From Manis javanica (lineage: Eukaryota; Chordata; Mammalia; Pholidota; Manidae): a stretch of DNA of 64,000 bases. The number at the start of each line of letters is the position of its first letter. Within the stretch, counting starts at the first letter, position 1. A model generated the notes under the pieces. That model ran no database searches. It saw only the letters and a list, made by a program, of their open reading frames with translations, and was not told the origin of the DNA. The position numbers and the translations under genes were made by a program. Shown here piece after piece: positions 1 to 12,649 of the stretch. Where the stretch lies: positions 30,647,759 through 30,711,758 of the forward strand of contig NC_133168.1 in NCBI RefSeq assembly GCF_040802235.1, in the 5' to 3' direction.

Positions 1-19
1 TCTACATGTATTAACTTGC

Positions 20-170
20 TTAGTTATCACAGCAACCCTGAAACAAGGGTGTCTTTATCATTATTATTGCAATTTTCCAGGTGAAGAAATGAGGTATAAA
101 ATGGCTAAGCAAACTGCCCAAGATCATGTGGCTAATAAGTGGCAGAGCCAGGATTTGAAGGCAGGTAATG
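20..170 (-). repeat. MIR SINE
   Basis: The reverse complement of the MIR core is readable: a TTATTATTGCAATTTTCCAG segment, then GAAGAAATGAGG, TGCCCAAGATCA and a GCAGAGCCAGGATTTGAA segment. It is old and diverged. Confidence 0.8.
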
Positions 171-2991
171 TAGTCACAGAGCCCACAATACTACCATGTA
201 AAAAGGACCACCACTGGGAAATTTCAGAGTATAGTATAAACAGTTCCATTTGATTTTTTTTGAAACCAGGAATATGTACTAATTTGATAGTGCATGCAGA
301 GCCCTGCACATGACCAAGAACCCGAGGAGAACCTCATGCAGACTTCTGTTCCCACCTCCACACACAACTTCCTTCTCTCCACTACTCTGTCCTACAAGTT
401 AGTCACATCAGAAGCTGTAACCTCTAATTACTGCCTTATGACTCAGCAAGAACACTGTTCTGCATCTGGGCTCACCTCCCTGCTCTACAGTCAGGAAAGA
501 TGTCCTTGGTAAGTCAGGGGAGAGTATGATGCTCCCCTCCCATCCCCAGGAACACAGAGCCCCACTGGTTGCTGTCTAACATGTGACAACAACAATTGCC
601 CAATGTATTTTTCCCAGTTTTATGGTTATTCATGGTGGGTAGGATAGTAAGTCTGAAACCAGTCTGGAGATATTTTGTATATCTGGAGATATTTTATTTG
701 ACCCTCACATTTATATAATTCTGAGTACAAAATTCTTTTACTTCAACACTTTAATGTTATGGTTTTGCATCCAGTGTTGCTGTTGGAAAGTTTATGTTAA
801 CCTGATTTTTATTTTGCCTTATGTGCGCAACTCTCTCCTTTCTATCCCTAAGTAATAGAGCTCTAAGTTCCTCTTCCATATGTTCCATCAGATCTGCTTC
901 TTCTGGAACAGGTTGCCTATATCTTGTCATTCTTCATTGTGCCTTTATTCTTTAGCTGTATCATCAATTTTTTGACTGGGACGTCATCTGTGTTATTTCT
1001 GAGACTTATCAGTTGCCTCTTTTTGATGACTGCATATATGACCCATTGAAAAGTGAGGCTCAGCTGGCATCTTCACCTGTAAGTGTGAGACATAATGACT
1101 ACACTTCTTTGGGCTTAACTGCACTCATTTTCCCTGGCATTTCTTTTCTCCTAAGATGCATTGCCCAGTTCTCCTATATCCAAGACTGCTTTAATTGGAG
1201 TTGAGGGAGGCAACTCAGGGTCTTATCTGTGGCTGACATTACAGATCATAATGTTGAGATCAGAGCTTTGGAAGGTAAGTTGTTGGCATTGAATCCTCTA
1301 TTTTGTAGAGCCCTGAGAGTCTCATTTTCTTCTCTGGATTGAAAACAGCAGTCAAAGTCAATGCAGAAATATCCAATTGTAAGTTTATAATCCAAGTTTG
1401 TAAACACAATATACAAGACTCCTTCAGCTCCTATGTAAGCTTGGCCCACTGAGATCATGGTTCCCACCCTGGATCTAGAGGCTGAAGCCCTCCCATCTAC
1501 CAGCCATCTTCCACTCCAGTCCATCATTTTCCTTAGAATTTCTCAAGAGTTTTGATGCAGCTGTCAATGTCTGCCTCTGGATTCATACCGCCTTCCCATG
1601 TCTGCTGAAATTTCCAGATTTCAGTTCAGAGAAGGGAGTAAGATGTTTTTAGCTCATTGCCTTGATGACAGCCAGAAGCCCATCCTCCTTAAAGATCATC
1701 CTAAGGATATTCCCAGTGGACCTTGCAGCCCACTTAGAGATGATACAGCAGGCTGTGGGAGAAAGAGTCCAGGCCACCCTTGTTGGAGCAATCAGGGTTA
1801 GAACCAGCATGGTTAGAACACCAGGCCAGAGTTACAAGTGTCTGTGAAATGGGAAGGGGCATTATCATTTAGGGCACTCACCACCCCCAAATTGGGAAGA
1901 TTCTGAAAAATAGCTTGTTCTAATGACAGTTCTCAAAGGAAGCAAAACATCTGAATTGCTGGTTACAGTGACATGTACTCAATCTTTGTAATGCACAATC
2001 CAATACTTAAAATTTTGTAATGTTTGTAAGTCCCTATATTTCCATATCCATTGTCTATATACCCTTAAAGAAATTATTAAAATTTGTCTTCTTTAGAAAC
2101 ATAAGTGGGAAGAAGTTTCTTCTCTGTAGTAACTAGTCATGCTGCCCCCAAAATAAATTTATTTCTTTTATCAGTAAAAGATAGCAATCTCTTTCTCTAC
2201 AGTCAATATTCTGTAAAGTTGCTGGGAACACTGAATTAGCAAACAGTGGACCATTGCTTTTAGGGGACATACAGGGTTAGGCTCCTTTGAGCTTTGGTCA
2301 TAACATTTTCATCAATCAATACATAACCTGATTGTATGTGTGTTTCAGTTTAAAGATAATTTATCTAATATAGTTGATTCATTAGTGTTGGGTATGGCTA
2401 ATAGCACTAAAAGTCATGCGTGGAATAAGCTTATCTAACACACATATTTTCTCCATAAGGCACATCATGGCCTTCTTGTGCATAGGAACACTAGGCAGCA
2501 TTTTAGCACTCTAGTTGGGAACCATTTCAAAGAGCAAAATTCCCAACAACAAAAAAATGCAAAAAAAAAAACTGCAGAAAATATAGCACTAAATAGACCT
2601 TGAAAGGGAAATTTATGTACAGTATGAGAGCCAAAAGGAGAAATCTCCTCACCTCAAGTAGCCTGTTGGGTGGCTCAAATTAATGCTACTCAATGTACAT
2701 GAATGAGTGCAAAACTCTTGAGTGTCAACTTTGGGGTTACAAATAAATTTTAGCAAGTAGGAGAGCTTGAAATATGGAATCTATAAACAATGAGGATTGA
2801 CTGTATTCTTATTATTAGTGTTTGTTTATTGGTGGAAAAAACTTTTGTTAAAGGAAAGAAGTCTGCAAGATGCCACATAAAAGGGCATTCTGTTGACCTT
2901 GGCACACCCCTCATCACTTCACCCCTGCTAACAAACCTCCTGAATCATTAAGAAACATTTTGTGCAATCTGCAGCAGTTGAGGAACTACTA

Positions 2992-3132
<141 letters not shown>

Positions 3133-3564
3133 CTAATTTGGGACTGAATTTTTTTTATAATCATTTTTTAAAGGATTTTCATGTTTGCAATTTTTATACA
3201 TTTTGCAAAAGAAAATATCCCAACAAGTAAATGGAAATTTTAGCATTTTAGAACTGTTTTGATTACATTTTCCAATAATTACAGTATAAATCAAAGTCTG
3301 TGTCATATGCTGCCATGGAAAAGCATTGTGCCAGGTTGCAGGACTAGATATGACTAAGAAACATTTCCTACCCTCAAGAAACTATCTCAGGAGAAACACA
3401 CTTCCATATAAATAACTAAAATGTTAAGTGCAACTGTTTCATAGAACATAAGAAAATGCTCGGAGAGAAAGAATATAAGAGCAATTAATTCTGATTAATT
3501 ACACTTTACCTAATTCTTACTGCATGATTGGCAATATTCGTATGCACATTTCATATTACTTTTT

Positions 3565-3699
3565 TTATTATTTAATCTTATTTTATTTGGTATCATTAAT
3601 ATACAATTACGTGAGCAACATTATGGTTACTAGATTTCCCCCCATTATCAAGTCCCCATCACATGCCCCATTACAGTTACTGTCCATCAGTGTAGTAAG
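3565..3699 (-). repeat. Short 5'-truncated L1 3' end with target-site duplication
   Basis: About 135 bases of the L1 3' UTR in reverse, including the GTCCATCAGTGTAGTAAGA wording shared with the L1s at 22.9 and 37.5 kb. It is flanked by ATATTACTTTTT at 3553-3564 and 3700-3711, a 12-bp duplication. Confidence 0.8.
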
Positions 3700-5404
3700 A
3701 TATTACTTTTTATCTAAACTTCTGAAAAACCTTATGAAAGTACTTTTATAATTCCCATTTTATAGGTAGAAAAACAGGATTATATACACCACGAAACTTT
3801 CACAAATAATTGTGGAGCTGGGATTCAACCTAGATAGAACCCTGAACAGGAAAAAAAAAAAAAACGTGAAGAGGAAATGATCTTTTAGTTGGACCCAGAA
3901 TGAGTAGTGCTGAAGGCAAACAACTGAAAGAAAGGGCATTTCAAACTGAGAGAGTGGCATGAACACACACTCCGGAAGCTTGAGATGTGTTCATGTAATC
4001 TCTGATGTGTCCCTGTAATGTGTAGCTGGGGCTACTGAGCTCTTCACTACTTACTTAAATCCTTTCCTGCATGTGTATCAATGACCCCGGAGCTCATGGT
4101 GCCCTCACTCAAAAAAGCCTTGCTCTTTAATTCAGCCATTTGGTCATGTGCTTCTGATATCCGAATCTGGAAAAATAGAAGCCACATATGAGAAAAATAA
4201 ACTGCCAAAAATGGTCAGTTACTAAAAGAAATTTTTGTTGAAGTGCATTCTGATTTTGATTGTTGACTCCATCAACATTAAAAAAATATCTCCGAGCAGT
4301 CATCATAAATACGTGAAAATGATAATTCCTTACTATGTGTTGTTGGAAGAGAAAAATCAAATTGGTTGTTTCTGTAAAATGGAATGCTGCATTCAACTAA
4401 ACACCAACTCTATCTTCTGTTTCCTTCTCAAGGGTAGTGTATTTTCACTTACATAAGTAATTCCCTAGCAATTATTTTGTAAGTTGCATAGGACTTCAGA
4501 TAACATCATCATCATCATAATCCATTCTCTGTCACAGATGACAATAACTCAGTGAATATTCAAGCAATTACTACAATGAGAAAAACCTGCAAATTGTAAG
4601 AAGTACTCAAACCAATTGCAGAAGCATCATGGGGAACATCTAGGGGATCTTAGAAATAAAATGGATGCTGAGGATTCAACAGTGTTTTTCCATACAAAAC
4701 TCTGGAATATCACGAATGTGGAAGTTCACAGAAGAGAATAAGAGCTCACCACCACCAAGAGAATTCATTACTTTGCCCAAATCTGAAGACTAGCTTCCTC
4801 AAGACATCCAATGAAGCCCCAGATGACGTTAATCCTGCCAGACTTTGTTTTAAACAAAGAAAAACCACTGTTAAGAAATGTGGAGACTTCAACTGTCAGA
4901 GTATGAGAGCTATAGTCCAATTTTTGGTCATAAGATTCTATTATAACTAGGAACTTAACCCTACTCAAAGAAATTTTAATTATAGACTCTAGTTCTAGCT
5001 CCCTGGTCCTCTCCATGTCTCTATAGAGCCTTGGCTTCTTGGACTATTGCTCTGTAAGACCACAGCCTCCTGAATCAGCAGCCTCCCAAACCAGTTTCCC
5101 AGCTCTGACTTCTATAATCTTAGCTCAGCTACTTTTCCTCATAGACTCTCAGGTTCACAAGTCAGTGGTGGGAAATATTGTATTAGGCTTCATGTTACAT
5201 ACTTTAACCAAATAAGACATATTTTTTGAGGAAAAAGTTACTAGGTACCACTTTAAGGCATAAGATTGACCCCAAAATTAACCTTAGATATGCTCTGTTC
5301 AGTTTTTGCAGTAAAAATATTTCAATAAATTAATCAACAGCTTTGAAAATTTATGAAACAAAGATATTGCCAAACATGAAATAATGAATAAAAGAAACTC
5401 ATAG

Positions 5405-5545
5405 CATTAGTGGATCTTAATTTTATTGAGTGCTTATTCTGTATTAGATACTATATTAAGGACTTTATATAGATTATTCTATTAAATACTCAAAGAAATG
5501 CTGTGAGTGCCATATACCAATCATATCCACAGAAGGAAAGAACAA
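5405..5545 (-). repeat. MIR SINE, diverged
   Basis: Reverse-strand MIR wording (TTTTATTGAGTGCTTATTCT and ATACTCAAAGAAATGCTGTG) without the tail half. Confidence 0.6.
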
Positions 5546-5747
5546 TCAAGTGGGGAACTGAGAGGAGTTTAATGAAGTATCTTTTTGTAAAAGTATGACC
5601 AGCATTTAGAAAATCAACAATGTTGAAGCACTCTGAGGATAGCAATAGTGGGGAGCTACAGGGTAGGGCAGTTATTGGAATCCAGAAAGACCTACAACTG
5701 CAAAGGGAGGGTCACTTGATAGCTGTGGTTTTTAGAATTACCTAAGT

Positions 5748-6115
5748 GTCTTAGTCCATTTGGGCTGCCATTGAAAATACCATAGGCTGAGTGGCTTATA
5801 AGCAACAGAAATTTATTTTTCACAGTTCTGGAGGCTGGGAAGTCCAAGATGAAAGTGACAGCAGTGTCTGATGAGAGATCACTTCCTCGTTGCGAGACTT
5901 CAGTCTTTTTATCATATCCTCACATGGCAAGATGTGGAAGGGAGCTCTCTGGGGTCTCTTTTTATAAGGGCACTATCCCATTCTTGAGGGTTCCACCTTC
6001 ATGGCCTAATCATCTCCCAAATGTCCCATTTCCTAATCTCATCACATTGGGGATTAGATTTTATCATGCAAATTTTAGCAGGGACACAAACATTCAGTTT
6101 ATAGTACACTGTCAC
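5748..6115 (-). mobile_element. MLT1-like solo LTR (ERVL-MaLR)
   Basis: On the minus strand it starts near CTATAAACTGAATGTTTGTG and includes GATGAGATTAGG, TCATGAAGGTGGAACC, GAGAGCTCCC, GCCATGTGAGGATATG, and ends with the poly(A)-signal context AATAAATTTCTGTTGC and CTTATAAGCCACTCAG. This is the familiar MLT1 LTR order. No internal retroviral sequence is attached. It is an ancient, non-coding fossil. Confidence 0.8.
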
Positions 6116-6334
6116 TGTCAAACAATGGCCCTGCAGGGAAGACAACATAGGAATAAATGTCCAAGCTAACTCTTTTCCTGCCTCTGATCACCTGTCAGTG
6201 CCTTCCACAGGCCAATCCCAACAGGAAGCCAATGGGCAAAGAAGCTCTGCAAGGGCTTGCCATCAGCCTCCTTGGCACAGAGCAGGGTTGAGAAGGGTAG
6301 GGAGTGAATCTGGAGGGAGAGAGGAAGAACACTG

Positions 6335-6455
6335 GGCATAGTTTATTTTCAATTTAAGGAAGGGAAAATTGAGGCTGAAAGGAATTAAGTAACCTCCAGG
6401 TAAGTCAGCAAGAAAGCGGAAGTCCCACAATTTAAAACATGCATTCTGATGCTTT
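6335..6455 (-). repeat. MIR SINE
   Basis: Contains GAAAATTGAGGCTGAAAGG and TTAAGTAACCTCCAGGTAAG followed by the tail, in reverse orientation. Confidence 0.7.
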
Positions 6456-6689
6456 CCCCTCCTCTCCCTTCCCCATCCTCCCCTTCCCCTCACCTATGCT
6501 CACCTATGAAGTTCCAGTCAGTCTATGTTCTAGGGGCGCAGTAGTAAATAAACGCCAGAGGTTATACTGGCTGTGGCTTAATGAGTTGCAGTAAATCAGA
6601 GGGTAATGGTAACAATAACAAAGGGCCACAAACCATTCTAAATGTCTTTATATTAAATTCTCATGAAAATTATACTATTTGTATTGTCT

Positions 6690-7075
6690 CACCTGAGGGT
6701 TTCAGCTCTGGGCAAGTTCATTCTGGTTTGAGCCTGAAAAGTGACAACAGAACATTCTTGGGGTAAAAGCGTTTATACTCAGCTTAATTCTCTTCGTGGC
6801 AGGTCAAGTGGTAGAGTCTTGTCTTCCTCAGGGCAAGTCTGCATGCAGCAAGCTAGAATCTGCCTCTGGGCTTGTTGGCCACCTTGAAGCCCTGCAAGCA
6901 CTGGGCAGAGCTCTTTATATCAAGTCAGTAATAACTTATTGCCCAAATGCGTGTAAGCCTGCACCCACAAGTATTGTATGTGCACAGTGGGTAAGCAGAC
7001 CAGGGTCAGGTGAGAATCCTGACCACGAAACTTCCACTTTCTCTATATCCACTTCCACCTGGGGAAGCAAAGATG
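6690..7075 (-). mobile_element. LTR-like repeat, copy A (inverted partner of copy B)
   Basis: Read on the minus strand it shares ordered blocks with 7452-7900: GTGGTCAGGATTCTCACCTG, GATATAAAGAGCTCTGCCCA, GCCCAGAGGCAGATTCTAGC, and GTATAAACGCTTTTACCCCA. A TATA-like box and a downstream segment suggest an LTR. I cannot name the family. Confidence 0.6.
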
Positions 7076-7451
7076 CGGCAAGTTTGAGACAACCAAAATT
7101 TCAATCTAGTAAGTCATGGAGTCAAAGAAAGGGAAGCCATCTGACTCCAGAGCCAACTCTTAACTGTGTTTTCCGTATCAGAGGCAAATACTATCCCTCA
7201 ATATTAGACTCCCCATGTTCATCACTACCTCCAAATTTTAGCTGGGCATATGGTATTTTAGATTACTTTTTCTAGTCTCCCTTTTACTTAGATATGACCA
7301 GCGACTTGTTCTGGACAACAGGACATAAATAGAATTAATACAACCTCCAGGAAAAGTTCTGCTTCTATTTTATTCTACCTGTTGCATATAATGACAGGTT
7401 TCTAGCAGCCAACTTGAGCGCTACACAAAGGATGGCAGAGCAGAAAGCTAG
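7076..7451. other. Spacer between the two LTR-like copies
   Basis: About 375 bases between the inverted copies. Part of it (7.24-7.45 kb) has a flavour of old LTR U3 sequence, such as GGATGGCAGAGCAGAAAGC. No coding sequence is supported. Confidence 0.4.
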
Positions 7452-7900
7452 GAGTGGGTGTGTGACTGTGGATAAAGTGAAGGTTCCTGTGGCCAGGATT
7501 TTCACCTGGCCCTGGTTGGCTGGCTCACTGCACACGTGTGGGTGATATGTTGTTATTGACTCTATATAAAGAGATTCACCCAGTGCCCTGGGCAACACGG
7601 TTGCATTGCTGCAAGAGAGCAGAGACTGGAGTGGTGACAGCATGGAGGACAGAGACTGAGAAGGCTGTAGGGGTAGAGAGGCCCAGAGGCAGAGACCGGC
7701 TTGTTACATGCAGACTCGCTCTGAGTGGATGGGATTCTAGTGATTGAACTGCCAACATGGGAATAAAGTTGGGTATAAACCCTTTCACCCCAAGAATGTT
7801 CCACTGTCATTTCTTTGGTCTCATTGAATCCTTGGTGAACTTTCCAGGGCTGGAACCCATTGGCAAGACATTTGTGGAACTTCCATATCAGTCCTGGCCT
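7452..7900 (+). mobile_element. LTR-like repeat, copy B
   Basis: Shows a TATA box (CTCTATATAAAGAGATTCAC), a transcript-like segment, a poly(A) signal (GGAATAAAGTTGG) and a terminal region with CACCCCAAGAATGTTCC. The order is that of a U3-R-U5 LTR. It is homologous to copy A in the opposite orientation. No retroviral genes accompany it. Confidence 0.6.
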
Positions 7901-9182
7901 GTTATCTTCCAGACTTTTTATGTGAAAGAATAAAAACTTACGTGAATGGCCACTGTTGATTTGTGGATTCTGTTGCATGTAGGCAAACCTAATCCTACAC
8001 TATCTTAATGTGAAAAGTCACTTTGGTCTAAGAATGTTGATAACCTGACATAAGAGTAGGTAATTTATAAAAGTACTTCCATGTACTTTAAAGTTTTTTT
8101 GGAGATATATATGTTTCCATTTAATTTGCATAACAAAATCTAGCTTGAGTTAAATGTCAAAATAAAAAATATCTAATGTGTGTACAGGATGTTCATTTCA
8201 TACTACCATTCTTATTCCCTGTTTTCCTGAGTATCAATTTGTTTAAATCCCGATTTCTAATCTTCCAAGATGCTCTTCCCATATGTGCTGCATGTAAGAA
8301 AACCCTGTAGACATTTAACGTGGGTAACTGGTACAGGGAAAGAGCAGGTCACTTAGGACGAGGGTAATCAGCCTCTTCTGCTGAGGAGGACTTGCCCCTG
8401 GCAGAATCTCTCCTGGCAAGATTAATTTTAGATGATCCCCAATTGACATTTATTTCTTGGGTTCCATATAGGGTCCCCATAAAGCATAATCTCCTGGGCC
8501 ATACTGAAGGAAGTGCAGGTACTTCCCAAGTCAGACGGGAAGTGTAGGCTTCCCTTCTGATGTCACAGGCTGCTTCAGGAATGAGTCAGACCCTAGTCCA
8601 CCAAGTTCCTCTACTTTAGGGCATCACTTACCAAATTCCCTGCCTGACATCCTTGAGGCCCCCTACTATTGTTTTAGTGAAGGGACATCCCATTCCAAAC
8701 TGGTGGGGACAAATAGTGTGGGAATCGGCATGCACACTCTCTCCAAGTGACTCCTCCAAATGTCAAATACTCTCAGCCAGGTCTCTTTGATTTCCACCTT
8801 TTCTTTCTTTCTTTCATTTAATCCTCAAGGTGGATGAGAGACAAAGCGGCTCAAAGCCAGTCACTGTAATGATTTGTATGTAAATGATTTGGCCCTTCAC
8901 TTTGGAATGCAGCAATTGGCAGCTGTTATCTTAGATCTTCAGACATAACTGAGAAAGAATCTTACTTTACCCAGTTAAATAGCACTCCTCCTACCAACTT
9001 TAGTTTTTTCTCACTATTGCAAAAAAAAAAGAAAAAATCACCATCGACAAGAAACACTGAGACTTTGTAAAAAGTCCTTATCTTTAAACTCATCCAAAAG
9101 TCTGTTGTCCTCCATGAATTGATATTAGCTGTTTTCATTGATATCTTAAATACCTGAGACAGCAAGATAAGCAGGGGAATAC

Positions 9183-9220
9183 AAATATATATATATTATA
9201 TATATAATATATATATATTT
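9183..9220. repeat. AT-rich palindromic simple repeat
   Basis: A run of alternating T and A with a TATTATATATATAATA centre, self-complementary over more than 30 bases. Confidence 0.8.
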
Positions 9221-9234
9221 CAAAGTCAGGTTAT

Positions 9235-9240
9235 TTTATT
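9235..9240 (-). promoter_or_regulatory. LAMA4: Possible distal poly(A) signal AATAAA
   Basis: AATAAA on the minus strand about 1 kb after the stop, next to an AT-rich repeat. It would fit a long UTR, but such hexamers are common in AT-rich DNA. Confidence 0.2.
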
Positions 9241-9981
9241 CACTTAGTAATTCCTTAAAATATTTTATACTTCCCCTTCCCTTCCCTTGCTCCCTATGTT
9301 ATTCCTTTTATATACCTATAATACTGTTGAGGGTCTATTTTCTCTCATTTTGTCTTCAGTGTTGATTATCTTTTCATGTATAATTCTTTTATTTCAGTTT
9401 CTGTAGTTTAATATTCCACCACCTAGTCAAGCCTATTTTCTTTCTACATTTTATTAATTGAGATACCTCAAAAAAGATTATAAAATTTTAGAAATAAGAC
9501 TGCAAGTATGTGGGGGAAGAACTTTTAACAAAAGGAATTTTATGATTTTTGTCCTACTTCCTTTGTTGTAATGTCCTCTATGATTCCTATAGAACATACA
9601 GTAATAATACCCTATAAGAGCCACCCCTCATGCACAATTTTCTTTTTCTTGTAAATATTTAAGGGAAAGAGTAGTTTGTTGAATTTATTTTTTTCTTATC
9701 TAGAAAAAATTCAGTTGTACTTCCATTTCTTCTAATAATTTGTTAGAAGTGCACTTCATTAAAATAATCTTGATAATCATTATAAACCTAAAATACTCCG
9801 CTTGTACTGATGGGTCAAACAAAAGTGCTAAAAGAAAATCTATCATCTAACTTTAGATTTTATTTAAATTAGTAAGCCTTCTCAGGATAAAGAAAACTAT
9901 ACCAAAGAGATTTTGGTATAGATTGAAAGTTTCTCAGATGAATTTGAGAATCTGGACACACTTTAAAAATGTGTGCCAGTG

Positions 9982-9987
9982 TTTATT
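9982..9987 (-). promoter_or_regulatory. LAMA4: Candidate poly(A) signal AATAAA
   Basis: AATAAA on the minus strand, followed after about 17 bases by a GT-rich stretch (AAGTGTGTCC), the usual layout of hexamer, cleavage site and downstream element. Confidence 0.45.
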
Positions 9988-10002
9988 TACAATCTTTTCT
10001 AT

Positions 10003-10008
10003 TTTATT
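10003..10008 (-). promoter_or_regulatory. LAMA4: Candidate poly(A) signal AATAAA
   Basis: AATAAA on the minus strand 264 bases after the stop codon. It lies 16 bases upstream of a second hexamer, so either could serve the same cleavage site. Confidence 0.35.
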
Positions 10009-10271
10009 AGAAACAGGAACAGTAATTTCACCAGCAGGAAGTAACAAAATACAAGTTTAACACTCTTTTGATTGTTGTCCATTGCTGACATTTTGGATCC
10101 AAAGTAAGAATTCAAATGAGAAATAATAATCATCCAGTCCCTGATGATTCATTTAAGTCCTACTCAACCAGATGAAAGCTTCTACTGGCAGGGAGAGTTG
10201 CTGTCCCCCTACTTCAGGTTTCTTTCAGCGCTCCAAAAAACTTTGTACTTAGGCAGCTTTGCTCTGCTGTG

Positions 10272-10417
10272 TCAGGTTGCTGGACAGGAGTTGATGCTCA
10301 CAGCACCACTGACCAGGGCTGCTTTACTGAAGCTCACCAGGCGACCGTCAATCACAAAGTGACGGATGCAGCCTGTGAACGGTTTGCCAGGGGCCAAGCG
10401 TGGTGTAAGTAGAGATT
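10272..10417 (-). CDS. LAMA4: LAMA4 last coding exon: end of LG5 and stop (residues 1092-1138)
   Basis: The exon reads SLLTPRLAPGKPFTGCIRHF, then VIDGRLVSFSKAALVSGAVS and INSCPAT, then TGA at 10272-10274. The cysteines in TGC and NSC close LG5, which ends the protein. The acceptor is TTTTTTCAG. The final residue is Thr, where I recall Ala in human. The 3' UTR continues below 10272. Confidence 0.97.
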
Positions 10418-11455
10418 CTGAAAAAAGAAAGAAATGAAAATGAAGATTGCAACTGAGGTATTCCAAGCCCAAATATTACTTTGTGGCAAAAATATACATA
10501 ATAATTATATCATCAGGATGATTTACATGTAAAAAATGGAATATAGTTACAATTTACTCATTCTCTCAGGAACATGATCTGCTTTTGAAATAATATGAAC
10601 ATGTGGTCATTTAAAAGTTTTGCCATTTTTCTATGATCAAATTTCTGATTATATTTCATCTGTCTTCCAAGGTTGAAATTTACCACTTAAATGTAAAGCC
10701 TCAGCAGTGAATTCTCAGGATTTACCTATGCTTGTGCTTTTTTAGAGTTAATTTCACCTACTCTTTACTTATTTTGTGTGATTTACTGAGAAAGGGGAAA
10801 TTTTAATGTCCACACTTTTTTTGGACTTGGTTAATATTTTTTATAATTTGTATCATTACCCTTCACTCTTAAAGCCTCCATATTTTTGCCAATCTTATAA
10901 AATATAATGAGAAAATAATTAATTCAAATAAACTAAATTTTAATATTTCTGAGTTCATGGTTTAAGAATTATAAATAGGATGATGACAGCTAGCCTACCT
11001 GTGTGGGCACAGGTGCCCTGTGGTATGCCAGGGGAAGTTTCTCCCCTTAATAAGAGATCTAGAGGAAGCCTTATGCTTATTAATTGTACAGACACAATCA
11101 AATGTATCAGGACAATAGAGGTAATATAATTTAATGCAATTTTGAGAGTTAGAAATATCATGAAATTTAAATGTATTTAGTCAAAGATTATTATATACAA
11201 ATAGCTAAGTGAATGAGCAGTAGCAGATAAAAGATGGAAAACACTTAGAAATCAAGAACTCAGGAAGGAACATAAAACAGGATAGCAAGTTAAACATTAT
11301 CAAACAGTTGTAGTAAGTTTGCTAAGCAATGTAGATTAAGAATATGCAGAAGACTTGTACTGAAAATGAATCATGGAAATGGCATTTCATATTTAAAATG
11401 ATAATTATGAAGTTTTAAATCTGGAATGGGCCTTTGTCTCTAGATTAGTATGAGT

Positions 11456-11472
11456 ATATATATATATATATA
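11456..11472. repeat. (TA)n microsatellite
   Basis: Eight to nine TA units within the last LAMA4 intron. Confidence 0.85.
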
Positions 11473-12649
11473 TTCTTGAAGCCTACTCTCTGTACTTCAT
11501 CAGAATAAAAATGAGTGAAAGGAAGGAATATAAAAGGTAAAAACATGTATTTCTTCTGCCCATTTTGGAGACTAGATTTAGAACATGGATTTTGATTCTG
11601 TCCATGCTTACCACCCTTTGGTTCAATGGAGGATCTTATCTAGAGGATATAATTCATATAGAAATTATTCACAGCATAATTCACCACATCATTTATTGTA
11701 AGTAGTGAGAATAAAGTGTTCCATAACCCTAAGGAATTGATTAATAAAATCAACACATGATTTTAAGGGTGAACATTCCTTAAGTTGAAAGCTTGACTAT
11801 ATATAAAAAATGCAGGCTTTTCAGTAGAGGAACTAATGTTCAGATCAATGTATATGTGTGAACTATATTAACTTAAATTCTTTAACTTCTAATTCTGATT
11901 TTTAAATTAGCATACAGTAAAGTTGTATTTTTGGGTATGTAGTTCATTATTTCAATATATCAACTTTTTATTGAGAGAAATAATGTCACCAGGATTCTGC
12001 CTGTTATAAGAGAACTGGGTGGGATTCCAAGAGACTTTAGGGCATATAGAAATTTTGTTTATGCCTAATTTCCTTCAGTTATTCTTTTTAGTACCCATGT
12101 TTCTGATGTGATTTTAGTGGAATTAATCTTGAGCAGCTCAAAATGATGTAATTAATGACATTCAGCTTAAATTACAATTGCTTTTGTTGTAGGCTTGTTA
12201 ATATGATTCTTAGGTGAAATTAAAAGTTGCCCTGGTACAATGGGCTGGTTAGGCCCCCTTGGCCTGGTAGTTCCTGTGTGCTGGCTCATGAGCTATAATT
12301 TGCTATTTATTATATGCTTCAGGCAGGTTGAATTTGGCTTCAGATACATCTTGCCCACATGCTACATGGAGCTTAGTACCTTTTAGTGGGAGGTGATAGC
12401 AGTGTGTGACGCTGGGATGGGACTGAGAACAAATAGAACTCAAAGCAACAGTGTTTGTTTGAATGACAAAGTGAACACTTTGGATACAAAAGAATGAACA
12501 AATACTGTAACTTCCATGAGGGAGTGCCATGTTTGTTTTGTTCACATCTTGGAGCCTAGCTCAGTGCTTAATAGGTACTCATTTAATGTTGTGTGCTGAA
12601 TGAAGTCATGTTTTCTGGAAACAGGAAGTATGCTATTTAACTTCAATAA

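Larger units (their letters stand above)
7901..9959. other. Intergenic sequence next to the LAMA4 3' end
   Basis: No gene recognised. It includes an AT-rich simple repeat near 9.2 kb. The right part (9.2-9.96 kb) may be distal LAMA4 3' UTR. Confidence 0.4.
9960..10271 (-). other. LAMA4: Probable LAMA4 3' UTR (proximal form)
   Basis: Sequence directly after the stop codon with no repeat I recognise. It ends near two AATAAA hexamers (minus strand). A longer UTR is possible: further hexamers occur down to about 9.2 kb, and I recall a human 3' UTR of roughly 1 kb. The exact end is not decided by the sequence. Confidence 0.5.

Noticed and set aside
1246..1527. A 93-codon open frame on the minus strand
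   Set aside because: No recognised domain or splice context. Length is within chance for this composition.
6796..7275. A 159-codon open frame on the plus strand
   Set aside because: It overlaps the LTR-like copy A and its spacer, has no known domain, and its codons follow the repeat on the other strand.
7562..7978. A 138-codon minus-strand frame
   Set aside because: Antisense of the LTR-like copy B; no domain.
8570..8960. Possible enhancer with AP-1-like (ATGAGTCAG) and E-box motifs
   Set aside because: Short motifs like these occur by chance; there is no conservation evidence in the sequence alone.
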